Shown: piece by piece, positions 8,901 through 18,848 of the stretch
How positions within the stretch are numbered: the stretch's first letter is position 1
How the letters are laid out: each line of letters opens with the position of its first letter
Assembly: GCA_904424815.1 (NCBI GenBank)
Contig: CAJGBI010000002.1
Location: forward strand, 546,206-610,205
From: Puniceicoccaceae bacterium Marseille-Q1082
Lineage (GTDB): Bacteria > Verrucomicrobiota > Verrucomicrobiia > Opitutales > Intestinicryptomonadaceae
Length of the DNA stretch: 64,000 bases
Direction: 5' to 3'
Notes under the pieces: generated by a model
Told to the model about the DNA's origin: nothing
Databases searched by the model: none
What the model saw: only the letters and a program-made list of their open reading frames with translations
Program-made: the position numbers and the translations under genes

Positions 8901-8972
8901 GCCCCTGTAGTTCAACGGATAGAACGGGCGTTTCCTAAACGCTAAATCGTGGTTCGATTCCACGTGGGGGCG
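8901..8972 (+). tRNA. tRNA-Arg (anticodon CCT), copy 1
   Basis: A full cloverleaf folds: 7-bp acceptor stem with wobble pairs, 4-bp D stem (GTTC/GAAC), 5-bp anticodon stem with loop TTCCTAA (anticodon CCT at 8934-8936), and T-arm CGTGG/CCACG with TTCGATT loop. CCA is not encoded. The sequence is identical to copy 2 at 35978. Together the copies bracket 27 kb of accessory DNA, as expected for element insertion at a tRNA gene. Confidence 0.95.
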
Positions 8973-9212
8973 CGGGTTATTTTTTCGTTTTCTTTGTCCG
9001 TTTTTCTCTGTTATTTTACTTGGTTGCGTGACAAGCATAAAAAAAATGCGCAATATTTTTATTTGTTATTTTTAGATAATATTTCTCTTTGATCGTATGC
9101 ATGTGTTATTGCATCTTTATTCCATTTGACCTTAATGATACCTTTTTTCAAAACGCCAGTGCATAACTGGCAGTAGATGTTTTTAGATATTGTTGGTTTT
9201 TTTGTAAAGATT

Positions 9213-10400
9213 AAAGTTTAAGTTGTTGATTTATTTACTAATTGCCCCCTAGGGGGCGGCGCACTTTAGTTCGTGAAGATAATCGCTTGGACTCTTCCAA
9301 TTTAAACTCTTTCGCGGTCGAGAGTTGATCTCGTTCAACGCAAATTTTAGTTCCCTTTCCGTAGCTTTTCTCAAATCCATTCCCTTTGGAAAGTACTGTC
9401 TCAACAATCTATTTGTGTATTCATTGAGACCTCTTTCGTAAGAAGTGTATGGGTGTGCAAAGTATATTTCACTCCTTAATTTTTTACTTATATCTTCGTG
9501 ATAAGCAAACTCCTTGCCGTTATCAAAGGTTATCGTTTTCACATTCATTCCGCGCAACAACTTTATTACTCCATTTTTCGTAGCTTTCGCATCCTTCCCC
9601 GACAAGTAAGTTGCACATAGATACTTGCTTCGCCGCTCTACCAGCGTCAGTATCGCACCCTTGTGATTTTTACCCATTATCAAATCTCCTTCCCAATCTC
9701 CAAATCTAGATCTTTCCGCCACTATCTCGGGTCTGTTTTCTATGATCACTCTGTTACGAATTTGTCCCCTATAATCTTTTATACCATATTTCTTGCGCCG
9801 CTTCTTAAAAAATAGATATCTGTACAACGTTTCTCCTAATTGACGCTCCCGCTCAATATAATTGTAAATAGTCTGGTGCGATATCTTCTTGTCAAAACAA
9901 ACCGATGATATGGTTTCAGGAGACCATTTCTTCTTTAAAAAAGTCTCTAAAATATCGGCTTCATTCTCTCCTATTAGATATCTTTTAGGCTTGAGCAATA
10001 ATCGCAAATACGTTCGCATAAACGCTCTGCCATGCGTGTAAACGCCTTCGACTCGATTGCGCGATAATTCGCGGGATATGGTAGATTGCGATACTCCTAT
10101 CGCATTTGCTATCTCCGATTGCGTTTTTTTAGCTTTACACATGTTCTTTATTACTCTTCTATCGTCATATGTTAGACGGCGGTATTTCGGTTTTGTCATA
10201 GTGCTTTTCTTGGTCGAAAAACATCTACTCTACATTCCTTAAACCGCTTGTCTAACTCCTTTAGCTTTTATGCACTGGAGATTTTAATTCGCGATAGCAC
10301 TGCGCGGCATTTGCTATGATTCATCAAGATTTTATTTTATTTTAAACACTTGATTATATGAATTTGACTTTTTATTTTTAACAACTAACTTAAAATTATT
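9213..10400 (-). mobile_element. IS30-family insertion sequence
   Basis: The transposase gene is flanked by related terminal inverted repeats: TTTAAGTTGTTGATTTATTTA near 9216-9237 and, on the other strand, TTTAAGTTAGTTGTT followed by an A/T-rich tail near 10372-10393. The ends are read by eye and may be off by several bases. The right end stops about 20 bp before the Mza operon, so the IS could influence that operon's promoter. Confidence 0.7.
9249..10199 (-). CDS. IS30-family transposase
   Basis: The 316-aa protein has an N-terminal helix-turn-helix (TQSEIANAIGVSQSTISREL, about 28-47) and an RNase H-like DDE domain: GDWEGDLIMG (first Asp), TFDNGKEF (second Asp) and the family signature RGLNEYTNRLLRQYFPKG containing the last acid. 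Length and motifs are full, so the transposase may be active. No partner ORF is required in this family. Confidence 0.95.
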   Translation of the reverse strand: MTKPKYRRLTYDDRRVIKNMCKAKKTQSEIANAIGVSQSTISRELSRNRVEGVYTHGRAFMRTYLRLLLKPKRYLIGENEADILETFLKKKWSPETISSVCFDKKISHQTIYNYIERERQLGETLYRYLFFKKRRKKYGIKDYRGQIRNRVIIENRPEIVAERSRFGDWEGDLIMGKNHKGAILTLVERRSKYLCATYLSGKDAKATKNGVIKLLRGMNVKTITFDNGKEFAYHEDISKKLRSEIYFAHPYTSYERGLNEYTNRLLRQYFPKGMDLRKATERELKFALNEINSRPRKSLNWKSPSDYLHELKCAAP

Positions 10401-10418
10401 GTTTTTTATTTTGCCGGA

Positions 10419-11891
10419 ATGAATGAAAAGAAATTAATCCCGCTTGCCCCAATACTGGTTGAATCTACAAGGTCGATTGGCTATACTTTTGAATCGGCGC
10501 TCGCGGATATTATAGACAATAGTCTTAGTGTTAACGCAACAATAATAGAGGTGGAATATGGCTCTAAGGCCGCAAACGCTTATTTATGCGTAGTGGATAA
10601 CGGCGCCGGCATGGACAAGGAAGAGCTTAGAGCGGCGATGCGTTACGGCAGCCGCAGTTCTTTGGAGGCGAGAAATTCAGTTGATTTAGGGCGATTTGGA
10701 TTGGGAATGAAGACAGCGACAATGTCTCAATGCAGGGAATTGACAGTTGTCTCCAAAAAAGACGGGAAGCTGTCTGCGGCTGTTTGGGATTTGGATTATG
10801 TGATTGAGAGGTCGGATTGGGTAATCAAAGAATTTTCTGAAGCCGAAATCAATAATCTAGGCATTCCTGCCCTTGAAGGGTTGAAGAAGTTTGACTCCGG
10901 GACATTGGTAATGTGGAGAAAATTTGACAAGCTAGAGCGTAGCGCAAAAGACTTTAATGGAAGTTTTTTGGATAAAGTAAATTCGGCGCGGGATCATGTT
11001 GCGCTCGTCTTTCATCGCTACATAAGCGGAGATGGTTTCTCTGTGCCAATAAAGATTTACTTCAATCGTGAGCCTGTTGCGGCAAGAGATCCTTTTTTAA
11101 CCGCGCATCCGGGAACGCAGCCTTTGGAGGAGCGAACAATTCGCATAGACGAATCGGAGATATTGGTTAAACCGTATATTTTGCCGTATATCTCCAAGAT
11201 CAACGAAAAGCATTTGAGCTATTTGGGGCAAAAGGAAGATTTAAAGAAAAATCAAGGCTTTTACTTGTACAGAAACAAGCGATTGATTGTCTGGGGGACT
11301 TGGTTTGGATTGCATCGCCAGTATGAACTGGAAAAGTTGACGAGAATCCGCGTAGATATTCCGAGCGAACTGGATTCTTTATGGTCCATTGACATTAAAA
11401 AATCCACAGCAATATTGCCGGACAAGATAAAAAAGAACCTAATAGAAATCATTGCAAATTCTGTTCCAAAGAGCAAAAGCGAGCTTACATATAAGGGGCG
11501 TAAAACTTCAAACTCAGGCATAAAAACAGCTTGGTATGAAGTCGAGAATCGCGGTACATTTCAGTATAAAATCAGCAGGGATACTGCCTTGTTTAAGCTA
11601 GTGGAGTCGCATATAGACGGGTCTGGGCTAAAGTATATGGAAGCATTTTTGCGCGACTTGGAAGATCAACTCCCATATATTCCAGTATACAAAAACATAG
11701 CGGAAAGCAAAGTATACGATGAAACACCTCAAATTTCGGAAGATGAAATCTTATTGCTTGCAGAAAGCAATATAGAAATGCTTGTTTCCTCGGGATTTTC
11801 CGAATCTGATGCGGTGGCAATGATTTCAAATGAATATACTTACAGCCGTTATCCTTCGGTTATAGCGGCGCTTAAAGAAAGACTCAAATGA
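10419..11891 (+). CDS. GHKL (MutL/MORC-like) ATPase of a Mza-type defence operon
   Basis: The 490-aa protein has a Bergerat-fold ATPase at its N-terminus: N-box ALADIIDNSLS (about 28-38), VVDNGAGM (G1, about 58-65) and GRFGLGMKTA (G2, about 93-102). A second domain follows, as in MutL/MORC ATPases, and the C-terminus is not recognised. It opens an operon in which each next gene overlaps or nearly touches the last (4-nt overlap with the Z1 gene). MutL-like ATPase, Z1, DUF4420 and AIPR in this order match the Mza antiphage system and the R-M-linked MORC systems described by comparative genomics. The ATPase is expected to act as an ATP-driven clamp on DNA; this is inference from the family. Confidence 0.88.
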   Translation: MNEKKLIPLAPILVESTRSIGYTFESALADIIDNSLSVNATIIEVEYGSKAANAYLCVVDNGAGMDKEELRAAMRYGSRSSLEARNSVDLGRFGLGMKTATMSQCRELTVVSKKDGKLSAAVWDLDYVIERSDWVIKEFSEAEINNLGIPALEGLKKFDSGTLVMWRKFDKLERSAKDFNGSFLDKVNSARDHVALVFHRYISGDGFSVPIKIYFNREPVAARDPFLTAHPGTQPLEERTIRIDESEILVKPYILPYISKINEKHLSYLGQKEDLKKNQGFYLYRNKRLIVWGTWFGLHRQYELEKLTRIRVDIPSELDSLWSIDIKKSTAILPDKIKKNLIEIIANSVPKSKSELTYKGRKTSNSGIKTAWYEVENRGTFQYKISRDTALFKLVESHIDGSGLKYMEAFLRDLEDQLPYIPVYKNIAESKVYDETPQISEDEILLLAESNIEMLVSSGFSESDAVAMISNEYTYSRYPSVIAALKERLK

Positions 11892-14635
11892 GCAACATTA
11901 TTTCAGAAATTGAATCACACGTTATGTTTAAATTGGCAACCTATGGGGATGCCAATGCGACAGAAAAAAAGATAGAGGCGTTAATAAACTCTGAGATTAA
12001 CGATCGCCGGACTTTTGGCTTTCCCGTCCCCAATGAACAAGAAAGAATATTTCTGGTTAGATCCATACAAAATAAGCTAGCTGTAAAAATTGACTATGGC
12101 GCTTGCGTAAAAGTTGAGCATGTGCCTTGGTTTGGCGCAGCGATGAGAGACAATGACCGCAAGTATTGGAACAGGTATGAAAAATACCTATATTCTAAAT
12201 TCAAAAGAGATGTTGTTTATAAATTGGGTCGGACGTCTGATGAAATTATGGATTTATTGGGAAATCCAAAAGACTCTACTTTTCAGCGAAAAGGCCTTAT
12301 AATTGGGGATGTGCAATCCGGGAAAACCGCAATGTATACGGCAATAATGAACAAGGCCGCAGATGCGGGATACAAAGTGATTATCCTATTGACCGGCGTT
12401 ATAGAAAAGTTAAGGCGGCAAACGCAAAGCAGAATAGACTCCGACTTTGTGGGCGCGGATAGCAGCCTTTTCAGAAAAAACAATGGGAAAGCCCCAAACT
12501 TGGGAGTGGGAAATATTGATAAAGATGTTTCAGTATATGTAATGACGTCTACGGAATCGGATTTTAAGAGCAACATTACAAATTCACTTTCGAGCATTTC
12601 CGCCCCGGTGTTGTTTGTAGTTAAGAAAAACAAGGCTGTATTAACCCGTCTTGAAACATGGCTGGCTTCGCGAAACAAGAATGCGCTTGGAAAAATAACA
12701 TACCCAATGTTGTTAATAGACGACGAAGCCGATAACGCCTCCGTTAACACAAGGAGTTCGGATCAGGATCCCACGGCAATAAACGCCTGCATAAACAGAC
12801 TGCTCAGGCTGTTTACGAAGTCGAATTATGTTGGGGTTACTGCAACACCGTATGCAAACATATTTATAAATCCAGATACGGATGATGATATGCTTGAGGA
12901 CGATCTTTTCCCTCGAGACTTTATTTATGCATTGGAGCCTCCCAGCAATTATATCGGGGCAAGAAATATTTTTGGGGACGACGGGGAAGAAGCTTATATG
13001 CTGCATTTCAATGACGACTGCGAAGACTTCCTGCCCATAAATCATAGGTCGGATTATCGCATGCAAGGCTTGCCCGAATCTTTAAAAGAGGCGTTGGCTT
13101 CGTTTTTTATAATTAATGCAATTAGGGATTTGAACGGAGAAGGAGATACGCATCGATCTATGCTTATCAACATCAGCAGATTTATAGCTGTTCACCAAAA
13201 TATATACGAGCATGTAGCTGATTGTGTCGAGAATTGGAAATCTGAAATTCGCAATTATTCCCAAACGGGAGAACGTGCTCAACAATATGAAACCTTTTCA
13301 TATTTTAAAGATATATTTGATAAAGATTTTGCAAATATTGAGAAATATGATTGGGCAAGAGTTCGCCAAACTTTGCAGCGTGCAAGTTCAGATATATGTG
13401 TTAAGGTTGTAAACGGCGGGAATGCCTCCAATATGTTGGATTACGAGGCCCACAAGGCAAACGGTCTTAGAATTATAGCGATTGGAGGCATGAGCCTATC
13501 GAGAGGGCTAACTCTGGAGGGATTGTGTGTCAGCTATTTCTATAGAAACTCAAAAATGTATGACACGCTTATGCAAATGGGGCGTTGGTTCGGATATCGC
13601 GATTCCTACAAGCACTTGTGCCAAATATGGATGGGAGAATCCATGTTTGAGTGGTATCGATATATTTCGGAAGCTACAGACGATTTGCGCAATCAAGTAA
13701 AGAAAATGCAAAACGACAAAAGAACTCCCAATGATTTTGGTTTGGCTGTTCGTTCTGATATGGCTTCCTTGCTTGTTACGGCGAGAAACAAAATGCGCAC
13801 CGCGCAGGATTTTACCCGCACAATAACATTTAGCGGTAAAGTTGTGGAAACTCCATACCTTCATTTAAATTCAAGCATGCTTGAGTCCAATTTTACCATT
13901 GTTTCAAATTGGGTAAAAAATTTGCGTTCAAAAAACTATTCTTTTGCCACCAACGTGCCGGGGTTGGCAAAACCAGATGTTCCGATAATGCGAAACCTTC
14001 CGCTAAGTTTCATTAAGGATCTTTTATCTAGCTTTGTAGTCCATTCGGCGAACGCGCATTTTAACACGTCTGACTTGATTCAAATAATCTCCGAAGGCAA
14101 TCCAGTCCTTGACAAGTGGGATGTTGCGATCGCAACAACAACTGTGGACGCCGGCCGGCGCATTGATTTTTTAGGCGAGAAAATTATTCCAATTGAGCGT
14201 ACGTTTTTTGTGAAGAAAGATCGCAAAGCAATTCAGATATCCTCTCGAATAAGATTAGGATCTATAGATTTTGCAAAATCGGGGCTGTTGGAATCGGAAG
14301 CAAAAAAGATAGTGGAAGACTGGAAAAATGTTAGCTCAAAAACAATACCAGAGCATGAATTCTTTTCTTCGGGCATAAAAAGAAATCCGCTTTTGATTAT
14401 ATATCCAATATCCCTCAATCCGGAAAATGGAGATGAAGTCGCAGAAAAAGTAAAAAGAGAAGTGCCGGGCGTTGTTGTCGGCCTTGCCATAGGCATCCCA
14501 AAGATTGACGGCATGCCAGATATTGAATTTAGGTATAAAATGAACAAACGCAAGGCGGAGGAACTGTTGGAAGTTGACGGTTTTGATAATGCTGAAGAAA
14601 TAGACGACACAATAAAATTGGAATATGAAGCCTGA
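11888..14635 (+). CDS. Z1-domain SF2-like ATPase/helicase (Mza-type)
   Basis: The 915-aa protein has Walker A IIGDVQSGKTAM at about residues 138-149 (the Q-S-G-K-T form typical of Z1 proteins), the Walker B-like LLIDDEAD near 275-283, and GVTATPYAN near 316. The segment IIAIGGMSLSRGLTLEGL followed by QMGRWFGYR is the Z1 (PF10593) signature. Z1 proteins are putative DNA translocases found with MutL-like ATPases and nucleases in defence loci. It overlaps the upstream gene by 4 nt and the next by 11 nt, so the products are probably made in step. Confidence 0.92.
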   Translation: MSNIISEIESHVMFKLATYGDANATEKKIEALINSEINDRRTFGFPVPNEQERIFLVRSIQNKLAVKIDYGACVKVEHVPWFGAAMRDNDRKYWNRYEKYLYSKFKRDVVYKLGRTSDEIMDLLGNPKDSTFQRKGLIIGDVQSGKTAMYTAIMNKAADAGYKVIILLTGVIEKLRRQTQSRIDSDFVGADSSLFRKNNGKAPNLGVGNIDKDVSVYVMTSTESDFKSNITNSLSSISAPVLFVVKKNKAVLTRLETWLASRNKNALGKITYPMLLIDDEADNASVNTRSSDQDPTAINACINRLLRLFTKSNYVGVTATPYANIFINPDTDDDMLEDDLFPRDFIYALEPPSNYIGARNIFGDDGEEAYMLHFNDDCEDFLPINHRSDYRMQGLPESLKEALASFFIINAIRDLNGEGDTHRSMLINISRFIAVHQNIYEHVADCVENWKSEIRNYSQTGERAQQYETFSYFKDIFDKDFANIEKYDWARVRQTLQRASSDICVKVVNGGNASNMLDYEAHKANGLRIIAIGGMSLSRGLTLEGLCVSYFYRNSKMYDTLMQMGRWFGYRDSYKHLCQIWMGESMFEWYRYISEATDDLRNQVKKMQNDKRTPNDFGLAVRSDMASLLVTARNKMRTAQDFTRTITFSGKVVETPYLHLNSSMLESNFTIVSNWVKNLRSKNYSFATNVPGLAKPDVPIMRNLPLSFIKDLLSSFVVHSANAHFNTSDLIQIISEGNPVLDKWDVAIATTTVDAGRRIDFLGEKIIPIERTFFVKKDRKAIQISSRIRLGSIDFAKSGLLESEAKKIVEDWKNVSSKTIPEHEFFSSGIKRNPLLIIYPISLNPENGDEVAEKVKREVPGVVVGLAIGIPKIDGMPDIEFRYKMNKRKAEELLEVDGFDNAEEIDDTIKLEYEA

Positions 14636-15521
14636 TACATTTACTCGGGTAAAACCGTCTCACAATCTCGACATTTATCGGGGAGTTGATGCATTTGGGA
14701 GGGATGCGTTATTGTTGATAACGTCTTCTTCTCCAATTCCTGCAAAGTCCTCAAAGTCTATTGAGGTCGGTTCCGGCCAGCGCACGGATGGGAAGTTTTC
14801 CCTGATGTTCTCTCTTCGCGACGCTGGATACAAAGACATGTTTGACTGCTTCTGCAAAGACATAATCAGCTCTTCCGATATTCAGGCGGTCGCCGACAAG
14901 AATGCATATGCGTTTTTTGTGAATCGATACAACAAATGGGCTGCGCTTTTTGAAAAGGCTCCGAACGACATACTGTCGCCGTCTGTCATAAAAGGCCTTA
15001 TCGGCGAAATTCTGGTGTTAAAAAATATCTTGATTCCGCAACTTGGGGAAGTTCCCGCATTGGAGTCATGGATGGGCCCGCTTTTATCGCCAAAAGATTT
15101 TATCTTAGATAAATCATGGATAGAAGTGAAAACAATCTCATCGTCCATTGAAAACATTCAGATATCCTCAATAGAGCAATTGGATTCAGTCTATGACGGG
15201 CAAATTGTTGTTGTAAGATTGGACTCCTCGAATCTCGCGGACCCAACTTCGATTAGCATTAACGGGCTGTTTGATGAAATGGTTGGCTTGCTGCAAAATC
15301 CTGTTGCGAGAAACTTGTTTGAGGAAAAGCTGCTGGGAATCGGATATTGTTTTAACCAGCTCTATGACAATGTAAGATTCTCCTTTAAAAAAATGGAATT
15401 ATACAAAGTTACGCCTGATTTTCCGGCTATAAAGAGGGAAAGCATTCCGCCTGCCATTTTACAAGTGGAATATAATATTTCCATTCCGGCCATTGAAAAA
15501 TTTAAAATTGGAACGCTATGA
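14625..15521 (+). CDS. DUF4420 PD-(D/E)XK nuclease-like protein (Mza-type)
   Basis: The 298-aa protein fits the PD-(D/E)XK motif family DUF4420: the conserved LIGEILVLKNIL helix (about 126-137), then DFILDKSWIEVKTISS where Asp (about 157) and Glu-Val-Lys (about 167-169) give the acid...ExK active site, and IEQLDSV as the following helix. It is the likely DNA-cutting subunit of the operon. The start overlaps the Z1 gene by 11 nt and the stop overlaps the AIPR start by 4 nt. Cleavage specificity cannot be read from sequence. Confidence 0.88.
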   Translation: MKPDTFTRVKPSHNLDIYRGVDAFGRDALLLITSSSPIPAKSSKSIEVGSGQRTDGKFSLMFSLRDAGYKDMFDCFCKDIISSSDIQAVADKNAYAFFVNRYNKWAALFEKAPNDILSPSVIKGLIGEILVLKNILIPQLGEVPALESWMGPLLSPKDFILDKSWIEVKTISSSIENIQISSIEQLDSVYDGQIVVVRLDSSNLADPTSISINGLFDEMVGLLQNPVARNLFEEKLLGIGYCFNQLYDNVRFSFKKMELYKVTPDFPAIKRESIPPAILQVEYNISIPAIEKFKIGTL

Positions 15522-17590
15522 AATTAGAAGATTATCGCAGAGATTTGTTGCAGGAAATTCGTGCCACCGCAATGGCCGAGGGCATATCGGAGAGAGCGGC
15601 TTTTGTTTCCGAGGTTGCATCAATATTGGAGGACGCCGAAGAGCTTAGCGATTTTAGGGAGGCTTATTTTGAAATGACTGGGCCGAAAGGCAAAAGAATC
15701 CAAATAGACGGCTATTCCTACAACGAGTTGGACGAATGCCTAACTATTGTATCGTGCGATTTTCAAGGGAACGACGAGCTTGAAACGATTACCGAGAGTG
15801 ATTACAAAAAGTTTTTTTCGAGGGCTGAGAACTTTATAACCGAGTCGTTCTCCGGCTACATAAGAAAGAATGGCGCGGAGTCGTCTTTGGGATATTCAAT
15901 TTCCATGGATGTCGCGGATCTTTATGCCAATGTCGCTAAATATCGATTCATGATATTTTCCGATCGGCAGATGAGCAAAAAGATTAAAGATATCAAGGCG
16001 TCAGAGATAAACGGCAAAGCAAGCGAATATTCAATTTGGGATATAAGCAGGCTTTATGCGCTGAAACTTTCGGCCTTTGACAAAGAAGATATCGTTATAG
16101 ACTTAAAGGAATTCTCCAAGTCTGGCATTCCTTGCTTGCAAGCGAGCAAAACTAGCGACTATACAGCGTATCTTTGCAATATTCCCGGCAAAATCTTGGG
16201 CGATCTTTATAACAGATTCGGCAGCCGGCTGCTTGAGGGAAATGTAAGATCATTTCTGTCGACAAAGGGAAAAGTCAACAAGGGGATTCGTTGGACGATT
16301 CTAAATGCGCCCGAAATGTTCTTTGCCTACAACAACGGAATTGCCGCCACAGCGTCCGGCATAAAGATAGAAAAAGTGGACAATGTTCCGTTTATATCCG
16401 AGATAACCGGATTGCAGATTGTAAATGGCGGCCAGACTACTGCGTCTTTGGCATCTGCGTTGTTTAATGACAGGGACAAGGCCAACGACTTGGCGAACAT
16501 ATTTGTCCCAATGAAGCTTTCCATTGTGTCAGAAGAAAAATCGCAAGAACTAATCCCCAATATATCAAGGTACGCAAATACCCAGAATAAGGTTAGCGAT
16601 GCGGACTTCTTTTCGAATCATCCTTTCCATGTTAGAATGGAAGATTTCTCTAGAAGGGTGTTGGCTCCTGCAGTCGGGGGAAACCAATATGCCACAAAAT
16701 GGTATTATGAAAGAGCAAAGGGGCAGTATAAACAGGAGACATTTAAGAAATCCCAAGCGGAAGCAAAGAAATTCCAATTGGAGTGCCCAAAGTCTCAAAT
16801 GTTCACAAAAATCGATTTTGCGAAGTACATCAATTTATGCCGCATGATGCCGGATGTTGCCAGCAAGGGGTCCCAAAAGAACTTTCTGGAATTCGCAAAA
16901 TGGATAGATTCAGAGTGGGAAAAATCGGACACGCAGTTTAATGAAAATTTTTTCAAACAGGCTGTTGCTTGCGCCATATTGTTTAAATCAACAGATAGGA
17001 TTGTAAAAAATCTGAAGATTTGCGAGACGGGCTACAAGGCGAATGTTATTTACTACTCCATTGCAAAGATGTTCCACATGATTAAGGAACAGGGTAATGA
17101 CCATAAATTCAACTTTAAGGCGGTCTGGCAAAAACAAGCGATAAGCAAGACAACAGAAAATCAGCTTGTTGACATTATACACAAAGTATACGGCATCCTT
17201 ACTGATGAATCAAGGGGTATGCAAAATGTTACCGAATGGGCAAAGCGCCCTGCTTGCTGGGAGCAAGTTCAAAAATATTATATAGAAATTTCCGACGGAT
17301 TTCTAGGAGAGCTTGTAGACCCTTACACCGTGGAAAACGAAACCAAAGCCGCAAAACGGGAGCAAAAGAGCATAAACAAGCTTCAAGCACCAATTGAGGT
17401 GGCAAATTATGGACAATCGGCTTGGAATGAATTGCTCCAATGGGGCAAAGAAAACCGATTGGTAACGCCATTTGAGGAAGATTTCCTGTGTGTGGCCGCA
17501 AATATGAATAAAAAGTTTCCATCCGACAAGCAGTGCGTGAAAATCCTTGAAATACGCGAAAAATTGCGCATGGAAGGCTATGCAAAATAA
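15518..17590 (+). CDS. AIPR-family (abortive infection phage resistance) protein (Mza-type)
   Basis: The 690-aa protein carries the AIPR (PF10592) core: FFAYNNGIAATASG (about 268-281) and LQIVNGGQTTASLASAL (about 306-322), which are the most conserved strings of the family, followed by RYANTQNKVSDADFFSN. AIPR was named from abortive-infection phage resistance proteins; its biochemical activity is not settled. It is the fourth cistron of the operon, starting at a 4-nt ATGA overlap with the nuclease gene. The next gene, a methyltransferase, begins 4 nt after its stop. Confidence 0.9.
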   Translation: MKLEDYRRDLLQEIRATAMAEGISERAAFVSEVASILEDAEELSDFREAYFEMTGPKGKRIQIDGYSYNELDECLTIVSCDFQGNDELETITESDYKKFFSRAENFITESFSGYIRKNGAESSLGYSISMDVADLYANVAKYRFMIFSDRQMSKKIKDIKASEINGKASEYSIWDISRLYALKLSAFDKEDIVIDLKEFSKSGIPCLQASKTSDYTAYLCNIPGKILGDLYNRFGSRLLEGNVRSFLSTKGKVNKGIRWTILNAPEMFFAYNNGIAATASGIKIEKVDNVPFISEITGLQIVNGGQTTASLASALFNDRDKANDLANIFVPMKLSIVSEEKSQELIPNISRYANTQNKVSDADFFSNHPFHVRMEDFSRRVLAPAVGGNQYATKWYYERAKGQYKQETFKKSQAEAKKFQLECPKSQMFTKIDFAKYINLCRMMPDVASKGSQKNFLEFAKWIDSEWEKSDTQFNENFFKQAVACAILFKSTDRIVKNLKICETGYKANVIYYSIAKMFHMIKEQGNDHKFNFKAVWQKQAISKTTENQLVDIIHKVYGILTDESRGMQNVTEWAKRPACWEQVQKYYIEISDGFLGELVDPYTVENETKAAKREQKSINKLQAPIEVANYGQSAWNELLQWGKENRLVTPFEEDFLCVAANMNKKFPSDKQCVKILEIREKLRMEGYAK

Positions 17591-17594
17591 ATAT

Positions 17595-18836
17595 ATGAGC
17601 AAAAAAATCAAAGTAGTTGAATCTTTTAGCGGAATTGGCAGCCAAGCAAAGGCATTAAGAAATATCGAGGCAAATTTCAATGTTGTGGCAACAATAGATT
17701 GGGATATATACGCGACTTGCGCATACGATTTAATTCATAACGGCGCACCCGATTTGAAGCCTTACAAAGATTTTAGCAAGGAAGATTTAATAGGAATACT
17801 GAAGAGATATACATTGAGTGGAAACGGAAAAGATCCTCTATCGGAATATGGATTAAAATCGATGTCAGAGGAATCTTTAAGGATGATTCTTGCGGCTATA
17901 ACCCGGACTCGCAATCTTGGAAGCATTGTGGATGTAAGCGGGAAGCGCTTCCCTGATAAAGTAGATCTGTTTACCTACTCATTTCCCTGCCAAGATTTGT
18001 CTATTTGCGGGGCTTGGCATGGCAATAAATCCGGAATTGATCGAAATGCCCATAATCGTTCAGGCATGCTTTGGGAAGTAGAAAGGATTCTGAAAGAACT
18101 TCAAAAAATAAACAAGCCTTTGCCCAAGTTTCTTCTCATGGAAAATGTGAGCAACATACTATCCGATACGCACAAAAAAAACTTTGAAGAGTGGAAAAAT
18201 TATCTAGAAAATATCGGTTATTATAATCATGTATGCAGTTTGTCGGCTATGAACTTTGGCATTCCCCAGACGCGTGTCCGCACTTTTATGTTGAGTGTTT
18301 TTGTGGGCGAATCAGGAAAGAAGAAAGAAGAAGTAAAAAAATTTTTTGATGAAAATCCCTTAGAGAATAAAAAATTTGCGAAATTAAAATCATTGAAAAA
18401 GTTTTTGCGAGTGGACTATTCCAATCCAGTATACAAGGCAGAAGCGGATGCCAGCAATCCCAACGACACCGTTTCTCGCATGGAAATTTACAACGAGAAT
18501 GTCCATATTTACGATGGAGACAAGATCTTTAAAAAATTCATAAAAACAATAACTACAAAACAGGACAGAAATCCAAATTCCGGAGTTATCGTTTACAAAC
18601 AGAGAAAAAAAGGAAAGGCTCCCTATCGCAATCTAACACCCCGCGAATGTTTTATGCTGATGGGGTTTGATGAAGCCGACTTCGACAATATTGTTAAGTA
18701 TAACTTTAACGCAAGAAAGGGGCGAAAATTCTTTACTCAAGAAAAATTGATAAGGCTCGCAGGAAACAGCATCGTTGTAAAAGTCTTGGAAGAGATTTTT
18801 AAGCAAATATTGGAAATAAATTCGAAAATTTTATAA
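17595..18836 (+). CDS. DNA C5-cytosine methyltransferase
   Basis: The 413-aa protein (ATG at 17595) has the C5-methyltransferase motifs: I (ESFSGIGSQAKAL, SAM binding), IV with the catalytic Cys (SFPCQDLSICG), VI (LMENVSNIL), VIII (FGIPQTRVRTFML) and C-terminal motifs IX/X (YRNLTPRECFMLMGF, RLAGNSIV). It lies 4 nt after the AIPR gene and 12 nt before the Mrr-like gene, so it belongs to the operon and probably marks self DNA for it. About 90 residues of insertion between motifs I and IV are longer than usual. Recognition sequence unknown. The nearby Vsr relic fits a C5 methylase, since Vsr repairs T:G mismatches from deaminated 5-methylcytosine. Confidence 0.95.
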   Translation: MSKKIKVVESFSGIGSQAKALRNIEANFNVVATIDWDIYATCAYDLIHNGAPDLKPYKDFSKEDLIGILKRYTLSGNGKDPLSEYGLKSMSEESLRMILAAITRTRNLGSIVDVSGKRFPDKVDLFTYSFPCQDLSICGAWHGNKSGIDRNAHNRSGMLWEVERILKELQKINKPLPKFLLMENVSNILSDTHKKNFEEWKNYLENIGYYNHVCSLSAMNFGIPQTRVRTFMLSVFVGESGKKKEEVKKFFDENPLENKKFAKLKSLKKFLRVDYSNPVYKAEADASNPNDTVSRMEIYNENVHIYDGDKIFKKFIKTITTKQDRNPNSGVIVYKQRKKGKAPYRNLTPRECFMLMGFDEADFDNIVKYNFNARKGRKFFTQEKLIRLAGNSIVVKVLEEIFKQILEINSKIL

Positions 18837-18848
18837 TATATTATAAAT